DNA from: Fluviicola sp.
GTDB taxonomy: Bacteria > Bacteroidota > Bacteroidia > Flavobacteriales_D > Crocinitomicaceae
DNA length: 7,198 nucleotides
NCBI RefSeq assembly: GCF_030151805.1
Contig: NZ_JASLCN010000031.1
Span: 1 to 7,198, forward strand
Reading direction: 5' to 3'
The notes under the pieces are model-generated. The model did no database searches, was not told where the DNA came from, and saw only the letters and a program-made list of their open reading frames with translations. Numbering within the stretch: the first letter of the stretch is position 1; each line of letters opens with the position of its first letter. Shown piece by piece: positions 6,273 to 7,198 of this stretch. A program made the translations under genes and the position numbers.

Positions 6273-6305
6273 ATCAATGACATTTTGGCGTTAAAATACA
6301 CATAC

Positions 6306-7198
6306 ATGAAAGATTCATTCGATAATACAATTATAGTTGCTTCCGGAGAAGAAGATGCGGAATTCTTGCCTTTAATGTCTCAGGATGACGAGGACAATAT
6401 GAATAAGGAAGTTTTTCCCGAAGACTTACCCATTTTACCACTTCGAAACAATGTGCTTTTCCCCGGAGTAATGATTCCCATTACGATCGGTCGTGATAAA
6501 TCGTTGAAATTATTGCAGGATGCAAACAGCGGAAAAAAGATCATCGGAGTAGTGGCTCAGATTGATCAGGACGAAGAAAGTCCGGAATTCAATGACCTGC
6601 ACCAAATCGGAACCGTTGCGCAAATCGTTCGCTTGCTGAAAATGCCGGATGGTTCCTCAACAGTGATTATCCAGGGAAAAAGACGCTTTGAAATAACTGA
6701 ACCTTACCAAACCGAGCCGTACATGCGTGCGAAAGTGAAGTTTCTGACGGAAATTCTGCCGGAAAAAGACGATCAGGAAATGGAACTGCTTTTCAGAAAT
6801 GTCAAAGAGCTGGCGCTTCAGATTATTAAAGACAGTCCTAATATTCCTTCTGAAGCGGCTTTCGCGATCGGAAATATTGAGTCGCCGACCTTCATGGTGA
6901 ACTTTATTTCTTCCAATATGAATGCGGATGTGAAGAAGAAGCAGGAATTACTGGAAGAACTCGATTTCAGAAAGAGGGCACGTTTGGTGGTTGAACACCT
7001 GACATTGGAGTCTCAGTTGCTGGAAATGCGCAATGAAATTCAGACGAAAGTGCGTTTGGATATGGATCGTCAGCAAAGAGAATATTTCCTGCATCAGCAA
7101 ATCCGTACTATCCAGGATGAGTTGGGAGACAATCCGCTGCAATTTGGACAGTTCCTTGTAAAACAACTTAGAAACTTCTTTGCTCCACTTTTTCTTTG
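6306..7198 (+). CDS. lon: ATP-dependent protease Lon, N-terminal part (cut by window edge, aberrant end)
   Basis: Lon is a cytosolic AAA+ serine protease that unfolds and degrades damaged and regulatory proteins. Residues 1-40 are an acidic leader (EEDAEFLPLMSQDDED), as in flavobacterial Lon. The substrate-binding LonSB domain starts at LPILPLRNNVLFPGVMIPI (41-59) and runs to about 235, with QGKRRFEI near 123. A coiled-coil helix follows with the conserved QQREYFLHQQIRTIQDELGDNP (256-277). The ATPase and protease domains would lie beyond the window. After L278 (about 7139) the frame reads QFGQFLVKQLRNFFAPLF, which does not match Lon; the reverse complement of this stretch does (see 7132-7198). 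Residues after about 278 should therefore not be trusted. ATG 6306 is preferred because the leader matches relatives; an in-frame stop lies at 6246. Confidence 0.95.
   Translation, partial: MKDSFDNTIIVASGEEDAEFLPLMSQDDEDNMNKEVFPEDLPILPLRNNVLFPGVMIPITIGRDKSLKLLQDANSGKKIIGVVAQIDQDEESPEFNDLHQIGTVAQIVRLLKMPDGSSTVIIQGKRRFEITEPYQTEPYMRAKVKFLTEILPEKDDQEMELLFRNVKELALQIIKDSPNIPSEAAFAIGNIESPTFMVNFISSNMNADVKKKQELLEELDFRKRARLVVEHLTLESQLLEMRNEIQTKVRLDMDRQQREYFLHQQIRTIQDELGDNPLQFGQFLVKQLRNFFAPLFL
7132..7198 (-). other. Inverted (fold-back) fragment of lon at the window edge
   Basis: Read on the - strand from 7196 to 7134, the sequence encodes KKKWSKEVSKLF followed by YKELSKLQR. This matches the segment of Bacteroidota Lon that normally comes about 13-16 residues after the ELG-x-NP motif (typically ...AKKKKW...KELSKLQRMNP). 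Here it is present only in reverse orientation, directly joined to the forward ELGDNPL. The bases ATCCGCTGCAA (7132-7142) fit both the forward NPL codons and, inverted, the LQR(M) codons, so they are a likely microhomology at the joint. The simplest explanation is a chimeric or misassembled contig end; a true inversion that breaks lon is less likely. Confidence 0.85.

Larger units (their letters stand above)
5930..6305. other. Divergent intergenic region between desaturase and lon
   Basis: These 376 bases hold no convincing gene. An open frame at 6094-6294 (+) starts with TTG, has no recognisable domain and would overlap the lon promoter region. The left half has three palindromes close together (5984-6033), and the right end has an inverted repeat just before lon (6252-6272). 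On the - strand TACCTTG (5954-5948) is one base short of the -7 consensus and could belong to the desaturase promoter. No exact TAnnTTTG is seen on either strand; TTGACT (6245-6250) with TAAGAT (6269-6274) is a weak sigma-70-like pair for lon. Confidence 0.6.

Noticed and set aside
6094..6294. 66-codon + strand open frame starting with TTG upstream of lon
   Set aside because: There is no ATG start, no convincing ribosome binding site and no domain, and it covers the lon inverted repeat; more likely regulatory DNA.
6948..7166. 72-codon - strand open frame at the right edge
   Set aside because: It is not a gene: its first part is the inverted lon fragment and the remainder is antisense to forward lon.
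7132..7198. Programmed DNA inversion or mobile element insertion in lon
   Set aside because: There are no terminal repeats, recombinase gene or insertion-sequence ends; the tail is lon sequence itself, so a chimeric joint explains it more simply.

Overview
The window looks like part of a chromosome from a member of the Bacteroidota, most likely a flavobacterium-like lineage. This rests on four observations. There is a secreted protein with a type IX secretion (T9SS) C-terminal sorting domain. The Lon N-terminus has the form usual in Flavobacteriia, with an acidic leader before LPILPLRN. Bacteroidota-style -7 promoter elements (TAnnTTTG) stand in place of clear Shine-Dalgarno and sigma-70 signals. 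The moderately AT-rich intergenic regions hold GCGC-stem terminators. The genus cannot be named from this sequence alone.

Layout: (1) 2-82, + strand, the last 26 codons of an unidentified gene, followed by a bidirectional terminator. (2) 216-2573, - strand, a large secreted beta-propeller-like T9SS cargo protein. (3) 2761-3738, - strand, a secreted DNA/RNA non-specific (ββα-metal) nuclease with a Cys/His-rich tail. (4) 3832-4446, - strand, an uncharacterised lipoprotein. (5) 4594-4803, + strand, a small TGK/YWAR helical protein. (6) 4820-5929, - strand, a membrane fatty acid desaturase, convergent with the small gene at a 16-base gap. (7) 5930-6305, a 376-base divergent intergenic region with several perfect palindromes. 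(8) 6306 to the end, + strand, the 5' part of lon.

The genes look like independent housekeeping or envelope units rather than one pathway. Three (T9SS cargo, nuclease, lipoprotein) are exported and lie in the same direction, but each gap has promoter-like or terminator-like sequence, so an operon is not supported. The desaturase (membrane fluidity) and lon (protein quality control) diverge from one shared regulatory region.

The strongest anomaly is at the right edge. After Lon codon ~278 the reading frame stops looking like Lon. The reverse complement of the last ~56 bases, however, encodes the part of Lon that should come slightly further downstream (KKKWSKEV...KELSKLQR). The window therefore ends in a fold-back of lon joined at a short inverted microhomology, most simply a chimeric read or assembly end. 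I found no CRISPR array, tRNA, rRNA, IS element or convincing new defence or mobile system.
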